In this document: piece after piece, positions 6,315 to 14,530 of the stretch
How positions within the stretch are numbered: the stretch's first letter is position 1
Layout: every line of letters begins with the position of its first letter
Virus record (IMG/VR): IMGVR_UViG_3300005732_000014
Coordinates: 1-44,489 of that record
Length of the DNA stretch: 44,489 nucleotides
Reading direction: 5' to 3' (one strand)
DNA from: a virus
Program-made: the position numbers and the translations under genes
Notes under the pieces: generated by a model
Told to the model about the DNA's origin: nothing
Database searches by the model: none
Seen by the model: only the letters and a program-made list of their open reading frames with translations

Positions 6315-8726
6315 ATGAGCACTATCCAAGACCAGATCGAGAAAGAGAAGCACATGATTGCTCGCGGGGCTGCAAAGTACCGTCATAGCGAACAGTCGGC
6401 CAGGGACGGGGGCCGCACACACGAGACGACCTACGCAACCCAGCTCACACGCTCCTTTCTACCGGATCTGGTCTTGGCCATACAGGCCGCTGGAGAGGCG
6501 TCAGGGCGTGCTACCACGCTAGGTAAGTACCGTGGCCTACTACGGCGCATAGACGCGGACAAAGCTGCCCTACTGGCCCTGCGCGCGGTGTTCCAAGACG
6601 TATTCACAGAACGTACTGTGATTGCACTGGCTAAGGTAGTAGGACTGATGATCGAAGACGAGATCAAGTTCACGGCGTTTCAGGACGACCACGAGGAATA
6701 CTACAACGCGATCATCAAGGATTTCAAGAGAAAGAACACAAACCAGTACAGGCACCGGCACCGGGTTCTGACGCACAAGATGCACGAGAAGGAGGTGGCG
6801 TGGGAGGCATGGACACCGACGGAGAGGATGCAGGTCGGTATGCTGGTATTGGAGTGCATACTGGCGGCTACCCCGCTGATCGAGAAGAAGTTGATCAGAT
6901 CCGGCAGGAAAACACAGTACGTAATCGTGCTCACGAAGGAGGCTAGCGACTGGATAGAGAAGCATAAAGACCACATGTCACTCCTGGCGCCGGAATTCAT
7001 GCCATCTATCATCGAACCGGATCCATGGACAGCTCTGGATATCGGAGGTTACTACACACCCGGTGTGCGCCGTCGCGTGCCGATGGTTAAGACGAGGGAC
7101 AGTACTCATGCAGAACTCCTACGATCCACCGATCTATCTACACCAATGGCAGCGCTCAATGCTGTCCAGCGTACTCCGTGGCGCGTCAATGCGCGCGTGC
7201 ATCTTGTTGCCAAGGAGGTTTGGAAAAAGGGCCTCCGTATTGGAATGGGTTCGCCAGACCCAATCGAAATCCCACCTTCGCCGGTGGCCAACATCAAGAA
7301 AGAAGCAATGGACGCTGGACAAGTTGAGGCGTTCACAGCATGGAAGCGCGACGCCGCAAGACTGCACACGCTCGAACGGGAGCGGGTCACGAGCAATTTC
7401 CAGGCTGTACGGATCATGCGTATGGCCGAAGACTACAGCCAATACGACCGATTTTGGTATGTCCAGCAATACGATTTCCGTAGCCGGATGTACTCTATCA
7501 CCTCTGCATTTTCGCCACAAGGTCCCGACATGGGAAAAGCGCTCATTGAATTCGCGGACGGTAAGATCCTAGGCGAGCGGGGGTTCTATCACCTAAAAGT
7601 CCACTTTGCAAATCTCTGTGGCTATGATAAAGAGGAGTTTGACGACCGTGCAGATTACACAGATACTAGACGGGAAGCTATTTTGGCCTGTGCGGAAGAT
7701 CCGCTCGGCGAAGCAAAGCATCTATGGGTGGATGCTGACAAGCAGTATTGTGCTCTTGCAGCCATCTTTGAACTCGCCGACGCGTACACTTTCGGCCCTG
7801 ACGCAGTTCTTAATCGCATTGCCATTGCTCGTGATGGTTCTTGTAATGGATTGCAGCATTATGCTGCTATTCTGCGCGATCCTGTCGGTGCCGCTGCTAC
7901 TAATGTTAGTCGTGCTGTCGGTCGCGTGGTTGCTGACATCTACACAGAGGTTGGCGAAGCAGCTGGTCGTCGTATCGTGGCTGCAGGTGGCGAAACCTCG
8001 TGGATGGCGTACGCAGCTGGCCTACCTCGTAAGCTGGCGAAAAAGCCTGTAATGACCCTACCGTACGGAGCTACAAAGCGGGCGTGCGTAGACAGCGTGC
8101 TCGACTGGCTGTCGGATTTAAACAGCGAGGAGTTCCCACCGACATCGCGCATGACGGACGCGCAGTACTGCACAGAGCACCTATGGGAGGCTATCGGCGA
8201 CGTTGTGATATCTGCCCGCATTGGTATGGATTGGGTGCAGAAGGTAGCTTCCGACCTAGCGAAGGCTGGGAAGCCAATGACCTGGACTACACCCACTGGG
8301 TTCGTTGTACATCAGGCACGGCACAAGATCAAGACCAAGCGGATCAGGACGCAGCTAGGCGGCGCGATGAGCCTACAGATTGGTGAATTCACCGACGAGT
8401 TGGATAGCAGGAAACAGTCAGCAGGATCTGCCCCGAACTTCATACACTCGTATGATGCTGCACACATGCAGCTGACCATCATGCGTATGCCGCAGGATAC
8501 GGATTTCGCCATGATCCACGACAGCTTTGGGACCTATGCCTGCGACACTGACAAACTCGACGTAGCTATCCGCGAGGCGTTCGTAGATCTGTACCACGGA
8601 TGGGACGCGCTAGGTGCGTTCAAGCAGGAGCAGGAAGACCGTACGGGTGTTAAGCTCAGAGACACGCCGCCGATGGGGTCGTTCGACGTACGCGTTGTGC
8701 GAGACAGCCCATACTTTTTTGGATGA
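6315..8726 (+). CDS. Single-subunit DNA-directed RNA polymerase (T7 gp1-like)
   Basis: The phage RNA polymerase, 803 residues from ATG 6315 (MSTIQDQIEKEK); T7 has 883. Catalytic residues are in place: palm Asp507 in RDGSCNGLQHYAA, Lys576 and Tyr584 in KKPVMTLPYGATK, and Asp736 in IHDSFGTYA. The C-terminus SPYFFG recalls the aromatic foot of T7 polymerase. It should read the GTGACACTACTATAGGATA promoters of this phage. Position after the exonuclease and directly before the virion block is the phiKMV-type arrangement, not that of T7. The frame is open up to 6249, but that part overlaps the zinc-ribbon gene and lacks an RBS. Codon use shifts to T-ending codons at about 7590-7980. Confidence 0.98.
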   Translation: MSTIQDQIEKEKHMIARGAAKYRHSEQSARDGGRTHETTYATQLTRSFLPDLVLAIQAAGEASGRATTLGKYRGLLRRIDADKAALLALRAVFQDVFTERTVIALAKVVGLMIEDEIKFTAFQDDHEEYYNAIIKDFKRKNTNQYRHRHRVLTHKMHEKEVAWEAWTPTERMQVGMLVLECILAATPLIEKKLIRSGRKTQYVIVLTKEASDWIEKHKDHMSLLAPEFMPSIIEPDPWTALDIGGYYTPGVRRRVPMVKTRDSTHAELLRSTDLSTPMAALNAVQRTPWRVNARVHLVAKEVWKKGLRIGMGSPDPIEIPPSPVANIKKEAMDAGQVEAFTAWKRDAARLHTLERERVTSNFQAVRIMRMAEDYSQYDRFWYVQQYDFRSRMYSITSAFSPQGPDMGKALIEFADGKILGERGFYHLKVHFANLCGYDKEEFDDRADYTDTRREAILACAEDPLGEAKHLWVDADKQYCALAAIFELADAYTFGPDAVLNRIAIARDGSCNGLQHYAAILRDPVGAAATNVSRAVGRVVADIYTEVGEAAGRRIVAAGGETSWMAYAAGLPRKLAKKPVMTLPYGATKRACVDSVLDWLSDLNSEEFPPTSRMTDAQYCTEHLWEAIGDVVISARIGMDWVQKVASDLAKAGKPMTWTTPTGFVVHQARHKIKTKRIRTQLGGAMSLQIGEFTDELDSRKQSAGSAPNFIHSYDAAHMQLTIMRMPQDTDFAMIHDSFGTYACDTDKLDVAIREAFVDLYHGWDALGAFKQEQEDRTGVKLRDTPPMGSFDVRVVRDSPYFFG

Positions 8727-8736
8727 GGGAACGAAC

Positions 8737-9153
8737 ATGCAGATACATATTAGCCCGAAGCAGTGGGTAGTCACCGAAGGATCCGCGAAGCATGTGTGGA
8801 CAGAGTTGATGGATGCGGTACAGCGGAGGATTGAGTACATACAAATGTGCGAACCGATACAACGTATCCCACACGACACGTACAGACTGCCTACAGCTAC
8901 TGAGCGCCTGTATCATCGGGATCTTTACGAGGCATGGAAGCAGGCGGAGCGGTACTCCCGAATTATCATCGACCCTGCTGGACTGCAGGAGCTTTACAGA
9001 GGTGTTCCGCCAGGAGAGCTATCGCGTGACGGTATGTGGGACACAATCCACTGTATACGGAATAACACGCTAACCCATCTGTTCGGGCAGCCGTTCACAG
9101 CAACGGTAGTACGCGCAGATAAAGGGTGGGAAAAGCGCGTGACACTACTATAG
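8737..9153 (+). CDS. Unknown protein (138 aa) between RNA polymerase and virion genes
   Basis: ATG 8737 follows GATGAGGGAACGAAC, 10 bases after the RNA polymerase stop. The 138-residue product is hydrophilic, with many aromatic and arginine residues, and has no membrane segment. No family is recognised. Its stop codon TAG is part of the promoter TATAGG at 9139-9157, so this gene is the last one before late transcription begins. Confidence 0.8.
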   Translation: MQIHISPKQWVVTEGSAKHVWTELMDAVQRRIEYIQMCEPIQRIPHDTYRLPTATERLYHRDLYEAWKQAERYSRIIIDPAGLQELYRGVPPGELSRDGMWDTIHCIRNNTLTHLFGQPFTATVVRADKGWEKRVTLL

Positions 9154-9157
9154 GATA
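9139..9157 (+). promoter_or_regulatory. Phage RNA polymerase promoter, start of the virion block
   Basis: GTGACACTACTATAGGATA, identical to the copy at 12729. It overlaps the end of the preceding gene. Sixteen bases on, CTATAGGATA occurs again (9164-9173), but without the upstream recognition bases. It would drive the first late genes up to scaffold and capsid. Confidence 0.9.
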
Positions 9158-9179
9158 GAAACCCTATAGGATACCAGTC

Positions 9180-9359
9180 ATGTGCCACTACGACGCGCTG
9201 GAACCTGAGCAGCGCATCAAGCTGGCCAGGGACGCTGTAAAGTACCGGATACCCATTTCACCACGCATAGCCCTCTGGCTACAAGAGGAGGGTTTATATG
9301 ATCAAGTGACGAACCCGAAGAAGGTGACCGACAATGAGACTACTAAAGAGGCTGATTAA
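9180..9359 (+). CDS. Small unknown protein (59 aa)
   Basis: ATG 9180 opens a 59-residue frame, MCHYDALEPEQRIKLARDA at the N-terminus, then RIPISPRIALWLQEEGLYD. It is the first gene after the 9139 promoter and lies where the DNA would otherwise be empty. Composition and codon use match the neighbouring genes, and it overlaps the next gene by 26 bases. No function is recognised. The segment SPRIALWLQEEG suggests a small helical domain. Confidence 0.72.
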   Translation: MCHYDALEPEQRIKLARDAVKYRIPISPRIALWLQEEGLYDQVTNPKKVTDNETTKEAD

Positions 9360-9582
9360 TTTCTACTGGCAGCGCCCGGAAGAACCTAAAAGCGTAAAGA
9401 GGCCGGTTGCTGCGATGGACACGCAGCGCGTATCTGCGGTGGTTATGGACCACCTGGACGCAGTCCTCTCAGCGTATAGCCCGCCTGTTCGGCAGGACAC
9501 GCCACACAACGAGGTAATGTGGAACGCCGGGGCACAGCAGGCCTTACGGCAGCTGCGCAGCAGATTGGAGAAAAGCCAATGA
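9334..9582 (+). CDS. Small unknown protein (82 aa)
   Basis: ATG 9334 follows GAAGAAGGTGACCGACA. The 82-residue product has an amphipathic basic N-terminus (MRLLKRLINFYWQR) and a C-terminal helix (NEVMWNAGAQQALRQLRSRLE). Proteins with this kind of C-terminal helix occur just before the portal in T7-like phages, but I do not recognise a family. The stop overlaps the next start as ATGA. Confidence 0.75.
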   Translation: MRLLKRLINFYWQRPEEPKSVKRPVAAMDTQRVSAVVMDHLDAVLSAYSPPVRQDTPHNEVMWNAGAQQALRQLRSRLEKSQ

Positions 9583-10007
9583 GTAGTCTCCAGGATCTAT
9601 TTGCAGAGGCGTCCGGTGACACAGGCATCGTGGTCGATTGGGACAAGACGATCCAACCAGCACTAGATACAGACCGAGTGATCGTGCAGAGAGACGTGCA
9701 CGGATCGCCGGTAGGCTTTCTTCTATGGGTAGAGGTTTCAGATCCTGATACGCAGGAAGTCATGTGGATCGAGCGGATGCTGTGGGTACGCCCAGGAGCA
9801 CGCGGTGGCATCCACGCCGCGCGTATCTTAGCTCGCTGGGAGCGTAAGGCCGAGGCGGTAGGGTATCCTGTGACACTCATCGCAGGAGCATCTTTAAAAA
9901 ACCCAGATATCGCCCGACGCCTGTACGCAGGAAGCGGGTTCCAAGTAACATACGGATTTAAGAAAAGGATCTACACATGTGTGACCCCGCAACAATCATC
10001 GGCATAG
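9579..10007 (+). CDS. GNAT-fold protein, possibly internal virion protein (T7 gp13-like)
   Basis: 142 residues from ATG 9579 (MSSLQDLFAEASG). The second half follows the GNAT acetyltransferase pattern: the strand MWIERMLWVRP, the acetyl-CoA loop region GARGGIHAARILARWE, then the strand TLIAGAS and the C-terminal ARRLYAGSGFQVTYGFKK. T7 gp13, an internal virion protein, has a similar degenerate GNAT-like fold, and this gene lies just before the portal. Whether it acetylates anything is unknown. It is coupled to its neighbours by a 4-base and a 31-base overlap. Confidence 0.65.
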   Translation: MSSLQDLFAEASGDTGIVVDWDKTIQPALDTDRVIVQRDVHGSPVGFLLWVEVSDPDTQEVMWIERMLWVRPGARGGIHAARILARWERKAEAVGYPVTLIAGASLKNPDIARRLYAGSGFQVTYGFKKRIYTCVTPQQSSA

Positions 10008-10240
10008 TGTCCGCAATTGGAGGCGCAGCAAGTGCTGCAGCCAGCGTGCCGGATGTGCCGCTACCAGACGCAGTGGCACCAGAAGCACTCGAAGACGTCG
10101 GTGCAGACGTACTCCTAGGAGGCAGCGACACATCAGAGCAGGACGAGGACGCGACCAAAACGTCTAAAGCGGCAACAGCCGTCACAGGCGTGTCCGGCCT
10201 AAACACAGTTGGTAGTGGTTCAGGGATCAGCATCCTATGA
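9977..10240 (+). CDS. Small Ala/Gly-rich protein before portal
   Basis: 87 residues, MCDPATIIGIVSAIGGAAS at the N-terminus, then acidic and Ser/Thr-rich. The MCDP start with a Gly/Ala-rich hydrophobic stretch (residues 6-24) is seen in many small podovirus proteins near the portal and in internal virion proteins. It may be membrane-active or virion-associated; no function is established. RBS AAAAGGATCTACAC. The stop overlaps the portal start as ATGA. Confidence 0.75.
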   Translation: MCDPATIIGIVSAIGGAASAAASVPDVPLPDAVAPEALEDVGADVLLGGSDTSEQDEDATKTSKAATAVTGVSGLNTVGSGSGISIL

Positions 10241-11808
10241 GCGACAAGGAAACAATTCAGGAGCAGTTCCGCCGTATGGACGGTGAGCGCTCGGAGAGGC
10301 TGCGGGCGAGTGAAAAGTTCGCGTACTATACAATCCCGTACATCTTCCCTGCTATCGGAAACACGGGAAACAACACTACCGGCGTGGGTATGCTCGACAG
10401 CATCGGCGCGACAGTTGCGAACCATTTCGCGAATAAATTGGTCACTACGTTGTTCAGCCCGAACAGGCCTTTCTTCCGTCTGGCGCCTGGGGCAGGAACA
10501 AAGGTGGCGAAGGATATCGACGAAGCCCTGATGTCCAAGGACCCGAAGGTTCAAAAGCAGGCGACAGAGCTTATGAAGGATTTCAGGCTGCAGTCTAGCA
10601 AGACTGAGAAGGACGCTATTCAGTACCTGGAGAAGGTCGGATACCGGACTGCCGCCGTGGAGGCCGCGAAGATCTTGATCATTACGGGCGACGTTGTTAT
10701 CAAGCAGGCAATTGACGACGAGAAGCCTGTTGCCTACAATATGCGTGATTACGTAGCCAAAAAGGCTGGAGACGGTCGAGACCTCGTACTGATCATGCGC
10801 GACGAGAAGAAGTTTGCTGCGTTCCCAGAAGAGATCCAGGCGATGTTGGTTGCCAACGGCGAGAAGGAATACGCTGAGGACGATGACGTCACGCTGTACA
10901 CACGGTACGAGCTGCAGAAAGACGGTCGCTACAAGGTTATGCAGGCAACTGATGACGTAGACGTTCTGTATGAGCAGGATACTCTGTTACCGCAGAATAA
11001 AGTGATCCACACTCACCTGAGTTGGAACCTCCACAGAGGCGAAGACTACGGACGTGGGCTGGTAGAAGACTACGCCGGTTCCTTTCATATGATCGACGCC
11101 CTGTCCAGAGCTGTGGCTATGCTGGCCGCAAGGATCGCAGATCAGAAAATCTTCGTTGGGTCGCAGTCATCTATCGACGTAGCAGAGCTGAACAGCTCAG
11201 ACACAGGCACATACGTATCTGGTGACCCAAACCAAGTTGGTACGGCAAAGTTCGCAGACGCCCAAGACATCGTTGTCATGGAGGGCATCATACAGACGCA
11301 CAAACGTCAGATCAGCGGCGCCTTCCTGTACGGTAGTGGCACCACGCGAGATGCGGAGCGGGTGACAGCGGAGGAGATCCGAGACAACGCAGAGCAGCTG
11401 GAGGTGTCCCACGGCGGTGTTTACTCCCGGTTTAGCGCGGACTGGCAGGCCAAGGTAGCATTCGAGGCTGTGTCTGCAGTAGACGGCAAAGACATGAAGG
11501 CCGTGCTGGACGCCAAGATCGTCACTGGTATGGACAGTCTAAGTCGCCAGGGTGAGATGCAGTCGATCCGTGTGTGGGTACAAGACTTGGCAATGCTCGG
11601 TCAATTGTCGCCGGAAACGCAAACCATCATCAAACACGCTGAGTACGCGTCGTATGCCGGTGCCCAGCGCGGAGTAGATACCACAGCCTTCGTCATGTCG
11701 CAGAGCGAAATCGAGGCAAGGATCAAAGCGGAACAAGACGCAGAAGCAAAGCGGATCGCCCAAGAGGGCGAAATCGCAACACAACAAGAAATTGCCAAAG
11801 GAGCGTGA
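10237..11808 (+). CDS. Portal / head-tail connector protein (T7 gp8-like)
   Basis: 523 residues, similar in length to T7 gp8 (536). The sequence has the usual connector features: an early helical region, LLPQNKVIHTHLSWNLHRGEDYGRGLVEDY in the middle (read as two parts, LSWNLHRG and EDYGRGLVEDY), then AEELRDNAEQLE-like helices and a C-terminal coiled coil rich in Glu, Ala and Lys. It forms the dodecamer through which DNA is packaged and to which the tail attaches. It precedes scaffold and capsid as in T7. Confidence 0.95.
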   Translation: MSDKETIQEQFRRMDGERSERLRASEKFAYYTIPYIFPAIGNTGNNTTGVGMLDSIGATVANHFANKLVTTLFSPNRPFFRLAPGAGTKVAKDIDEALMSKDPKVQKQATELMKDFRLQSSKTEKDAIQYLEKVGYRTAAVEAAKILIITGDVVIKQAIDDEKPVAYNMRDYVAKKAGDGRDLVLIMRDEKKFAAFPEEIQAMLVANGEKEYAEDDDVTLYTRYELQKDGRYKVMQATDDVDVLYEQDTLLPQNKVIHTHLSWNLHRGEDYGRGLVEDYAGSFHMIDALSRAVAMLAARIADQKIFVGSQSSIDVAELNSSDTGTYVSGDPNQVGTAKFADAQDIVVMEGIIQTHKRQISGAFLYGSGTTRDAERVTAEEIRDNAEQLEVSHGGVYSRFSADWQAKVAFEAVSAVDGKDMKAVLDAKIVTGMDSLSRQGEMQSIRVWVQDLAMLGQLSPETQTIIKHAEYASYAGAQRGVDTTAFVMSQSEIEARIKAEQDAEAKRIAQEGEIATQQEIAKGA

Positions 11809-11811
11809 CGC

Positions 11812-12732
11812 ATGTCAGAATTTAACCAACTCACCCAGGAACAGATGGTGGAGCTGTCGAAGCAGGCAAACTCCGGTGTGAATGATCCAGGTATCTCTGA
11901 GGAGGAGAGCGCAGCACGTGCAGCTGCCGCCGCCGCTGCACAGACAGGGTCTCAGAACGCTGAACAGCTTAACGCGGCACCGGTCGTATCTGAGGAACAA
12001 GGAACACCACAGGAGCCAGAAACCCCAGAAACTCCAGCGTCTCCTGAAACTCCTGCAGACCCCGCCACCGCCGCTGAGCCAGAGACACCTGCAGAGCCTT
12101 TCCCGACGTCCGAAGACATCCATCTGAACTCAGCACTGAACGTGATGAAGGCCGCAGGGATGTCCGTAGCGGACCTGAACACCCACTTCGGTGATGCGAT
12201 CAAGACCGGTGATGTCTCCAAAGTCGATCAGGCTGCTCTCCGGGAAGCTGTCGGTGATGACAACGCAGTCCTCGTCATGGCCGGGGTATCTCAGTGGGCG
12301 GCGGGTGCCGGTAGTGCGGCCCTGGCAGCAGTCCGAGACGTGCACGCCAGCGTAGGCGGATCTGAAAACTGGTCGAAGATGACGGCATGGGCGAAAGAGC
12401 TTGTTGCAGCCGATCCGAGCAAGAAGGCTGCGATCACAGACATCACAGAGATGTTGAACGGTAACGCGCTGTCACGCAAGCTTGGTGCAGCAGAGTTTCA
12501 GAAGCTGTATAACGCAGATCCGAAGAACGCGACCATTGGCGGTGCGCCGGTTATCAGCAAAGGCACTACCCCGGCTGCACCAGCTACTGTCAAACCGCTG
12601 AACCCGTCGGACGCGTACGCAGCTAAGGAACGGCTGTATCGACAGCGCGATCTTGGTAAGATCAAGCAGGCCGATTTCAATACCAAGATGGCTGAGATCA
12701 GACGCGGTGTAGCGGCGCATCGGAACCTGTGA
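11812..12732 (+). CDS. Capsid scaffold protein (T7 gp9-like)
   Basis: 306 residues between portal and capsid. Residues about 25-105 are Ala-, Pro- and Glu-rich and low in complexity (TPETPASPETPADPATAAEP), typical of disordered scaffold N-terminal parts. The C-terminus is helical and basic (YAAKERLYRQRDLGKIKQ), the type of segment that contacts the capsid shell. It would direct procapsid assembly and then leave. The stop TGA lies inside the capsid promoter at 12729. Confidence 0.9.
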   Translation: MSEFNQLTQEQMVELSKQANSGVNDPGISEEESAARAAAAAAAQTGSQNAEQLNAAPVVSEEQGTPQEPETPETPASPETPADPATAAEPETPAEPFPTSEDIHLNSALNVMKAAGMSVADLNTHFGDAIKTGDVSKVDQAALREAVGDDNAVLVMAGVSQWAAGAGSAALAAVRDVHASVGGSENWSKMTAWAKELVAADPSKKAAITDITEMLNGNALSRKLGAAEFQKLYNADPKNATIGGAPVISKGTTPAAPATVKPLNPSDAYAAKERLYRQRDLGKIKQADFNTKMAEIRRGVAAHRNL

Positions 12733-12747
12733 CACTACTATAGGATA
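12729..12747 (+). promoter_or_regulatory. Phage RNA polymerase promoter for the capsid gene
   Basis: GTGACACTACTATAGGATA, an exact copy of the 9139 promoter, beginning inside the scaffold stop codon. It gives the capsid gene its own strong promoter, as phi10 does in T7. Confidence 0.92.
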
Positions 12748-12762
12748 GATAGCGCTATTCTA

Positions 12763-12794
12763 GGGAGGCAAATAGCTGTTTACTTGAGCCTCCC
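12763..12794 (+). other. Leader hairpin of the capsid mRNA
   Basis: GGGAGGC (12763-12769) pairs perfectly with GCCTCCC (12788-12794) around an 18-base loop. It begins about 20 bases after the expected start of the capsid transcript. A 5' hairpin here would protect the most abundant mRNA or be an RNase III-type processing point between scaffold and capsid messages. Confidence 0.7.
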
Positions 12795-12831
12795 AAACAA
12801 ACACTCCTAACTAAAATAAAGGAATTGCCCC

Positions 12832-13845
12832 ATGGCAACAAACGATAGCGGCTCAACCGCATTGATGAGCTCCTTCGAGGACATGATTGACGACTACCGT
12901 GGCGCAGTGGACACCCAGTTCGCCAAGAAGTCTATTATGAAGGGCTTCTACCCGGTTAAATCAATCATCGGCACTGACACCCTCGTAGCGCGCCGCGTGG
13001 GACGTACCACCCTCCAGACCCTGACAGACGGTGTCCGACCAACCCCTACCCGCACCCACTTCGGTACTGTGTCCGTACAGGTGAACGTGATCCTGCTGGC
13101 ACGCAACGAGCGTCCGATGCTCAATGAAATCCAGACTGATTTCGACGCACGCGCTGAACTCGGTCGCGACCACGGCAAGGAACTCGCGAAGAAATTCGAC
13201 GAAAGCCTTCTGATCATGGGCCGCTCGTCCGCTGTAGCCGACCCCACCGTCAACTCCGGTGCAGGCCTCCAGGTTGGTACTGCTGCTCCGACTGCTAACG
13301 GTGGCAACACCTATAACGGCGCATTTGGTGCTGGTAAGCAGTTCAACCTCGCCGCTCTGGCTGATGCACTTGACGGTGCTGATCTGTACGCTGCATTCGA
13401 GGCCATGATCACGGCCATGGAAGAAGAGGACATCGACACCGACGACCACGTCATCTTTGTGCGTCCCAAACAGTACAGCGCCTTGCTGAACGACATGGCA
13501 GCACAGCTGCTGGACAAAGACCTGTCTACCGACAACGGCGACTTTGCAGACGGCGTTGTGAAGACACTGCTCGGTATCCCAATCGTGAAGACTGCACGCA
13601 TCCCCAACGCCGTCGAGTCTTCCCACGAGATGGGCGCGGCCTTCAACACCACTGCCGAGGAGGCACGCTGCGCCGGTCTCCTACTGCACCCGAAGTCAAT
13701 CCTGGTCGGCGAGAGCATCCCAATGCAGTCCAAGATCTGGTTCAATGAAGAGGAGAAATCCTGGTTCATTGATAGCTGGATGGCCTTCGGCGCCGCTGTG
13801 GACCGCTCAGACGTGTCCGGTGCTGTGTTCTACCCTGCTACCTAA
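12832..13845 (+). CDS. Major capsid protein (T7 gp10-like)
   Basis: 337 residues, close to T7 gp10A (345). The body follows the T7-like HK97-fold capsid pattern: an N-terminal FEDMIDDYRGAVDTQF, the strand-rich KSIIGTDTLVARRVGRTTLQ, then VNVILLARNERPMLNEIQTDFDARAELG (read as two parts: NVILLARNERP and IQTDFDARAELG), and near the end KIWFNEEEKSWFIDSWMAFG. The gene has its own promoter (12729), a leader hairpin, and a strong terminator directly behind it, the same control as for T7 gene 10. Start ATG 12832, with AAGGAATTGCCC before it. Confidence 0.97.
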   Translation: MATNDSGSTALMSSFEDMIDDYRGAVDTQFAKKSIMKGFYPVKSIIGTDTLVARRVGRTTLQTLTDGVRPTPTRTHFGTVSVQVNVILLARNERPMLNEIQTDFDARAELGRDHGKELAKKFDESLLIMGRSSAVADPTVNSGAGLQVGTAAPTANGGNTYNGAFGAGKQFNLAALADALDGADLYAAFEAMITAMEEEDIDTDDHVIFVRPKQYSALLNDMAAQLLDKDLSTDNGDFADGVVKTLLGIPIVKTARIPNAVESSHEMGAAFNTTAEEARCAGLLLHPKSILVGESIPMQSKIWFNEEEKSWFIDSWMAFGAAVDRSDVSGAVFYPAT

Positions 13846-13863
13846 ATCCTGTCTCTGACAGTC

Positions 13864-13897
13864 AGGCCCCTGTTGCTAGCGCGACAGGGGCCTTTTT
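13864..13897 (+). terminator. Strong intrinsic terminator after capsid (Tphi-like)
   Basis: AGGCCCCTGT (13864-13873) pairs perfectly with ACAGGGGCCT (13884-13893) around a 10-base loop and is followed by TTTTG. A 10-bp GC-rich stem with a U-run directly behind the capsid gene matches the position of T7 Tphi. It should cap most capsid transcripts and let a fraction run on into the tail genes. Confidence 0.93.
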
Positions 13898-13922
13898 GTG
13901 TACTTACAATTGGAGCTTAAAA

Positions 13923-14528
13923 ATGAGCGAAGAACTAGACATAATCAACGCCATGCTTGCCATCGTGGGCTCCAACGGAGTTACATCCACTGTAGGCAGG
14001 CACCCACAGCTTATCAAAGCACTACCAATCCTAACACGAGTCGCGCGTACAGCGCAGGCACGGGGGCACTGGTTCAACACGGATTGGGGCTTGTCACTGA
14101 AACCGGACGTAAACGGTGAGTTCCTTGTACCGCAGACCACCCTAAAGTGCGACACATCCGTGAAGTCTCTGCCGTATGTGCGCAGAGGTCGTCGTATGTA
14201 TGACCCGAAGAACCACACATATCAGATACAAGAGTCTGAAATCAAAGTCGATGTGGTGATCGAGCTGGACTACGAGTACCTGCCGATTACGGTGACGGAC
14301 CTCATCCGCGCGCGCGCTGTGTACGAGATGGCGCTGAACGCAGAGGCTGACCAGATCACGATGCAGGGCTTGATGAAGAACATGCAGGATGCGGAAGTTG
14401 CGTTCGACCGGGAGCGCCTGTCGCAGGCAGACATCAGTTTGCGTGATAATCCGGCATACGCCTACATTATGAGTGGTCTGCCTAGGATACACTCAGGCGG
14501 TAGAAACGCAGCTAGAATTGGAGGCTGA
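13923..14528 (+). CDS. Tail tubular protein A (T7 gp11-like)
   Basis: 201 residues from ATG 13923, preceded by GGAGCTTAAAA. The N-terminus (ELDIINAMLAIVGSNGV) and the segment ARTAQARGHWFNTDWGLSLKP are characteristic of the podovirus gatekeeper protein, which forms a ring between portal and tail nozzle. T7 gp11 has 196 residues. It stands between capsid and tail tubular protein B, as in T7. Confidence 0.95.
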   Translation: MSEELDIINAMLAIVGSNGVTSTVGRHPQLIKALPILTRVARTAQARGHWFNTDWGLSLKPDVNGEFLVPQTTLKCDTSVKSLPYVRRGRRMYDPKNHTYQIQESEIKVDVVIELDYEYLPITVTDLIRARAVYEMALNAEADQITMQGLMKNMQDAEVAFDRERLSQADISLRDNPAYAYIMSGLPRIHSGGRNAARIGG

Positions 14529-14530
14529 TC

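Noticed and set aside
7606-8052. 148-codon hydrophobic plus-strand frame within RNA polymerase
   Set aside because: It arises because T-ending codons of the polymerase gene read as Leu, Val and Ile in the other register. No RBS.
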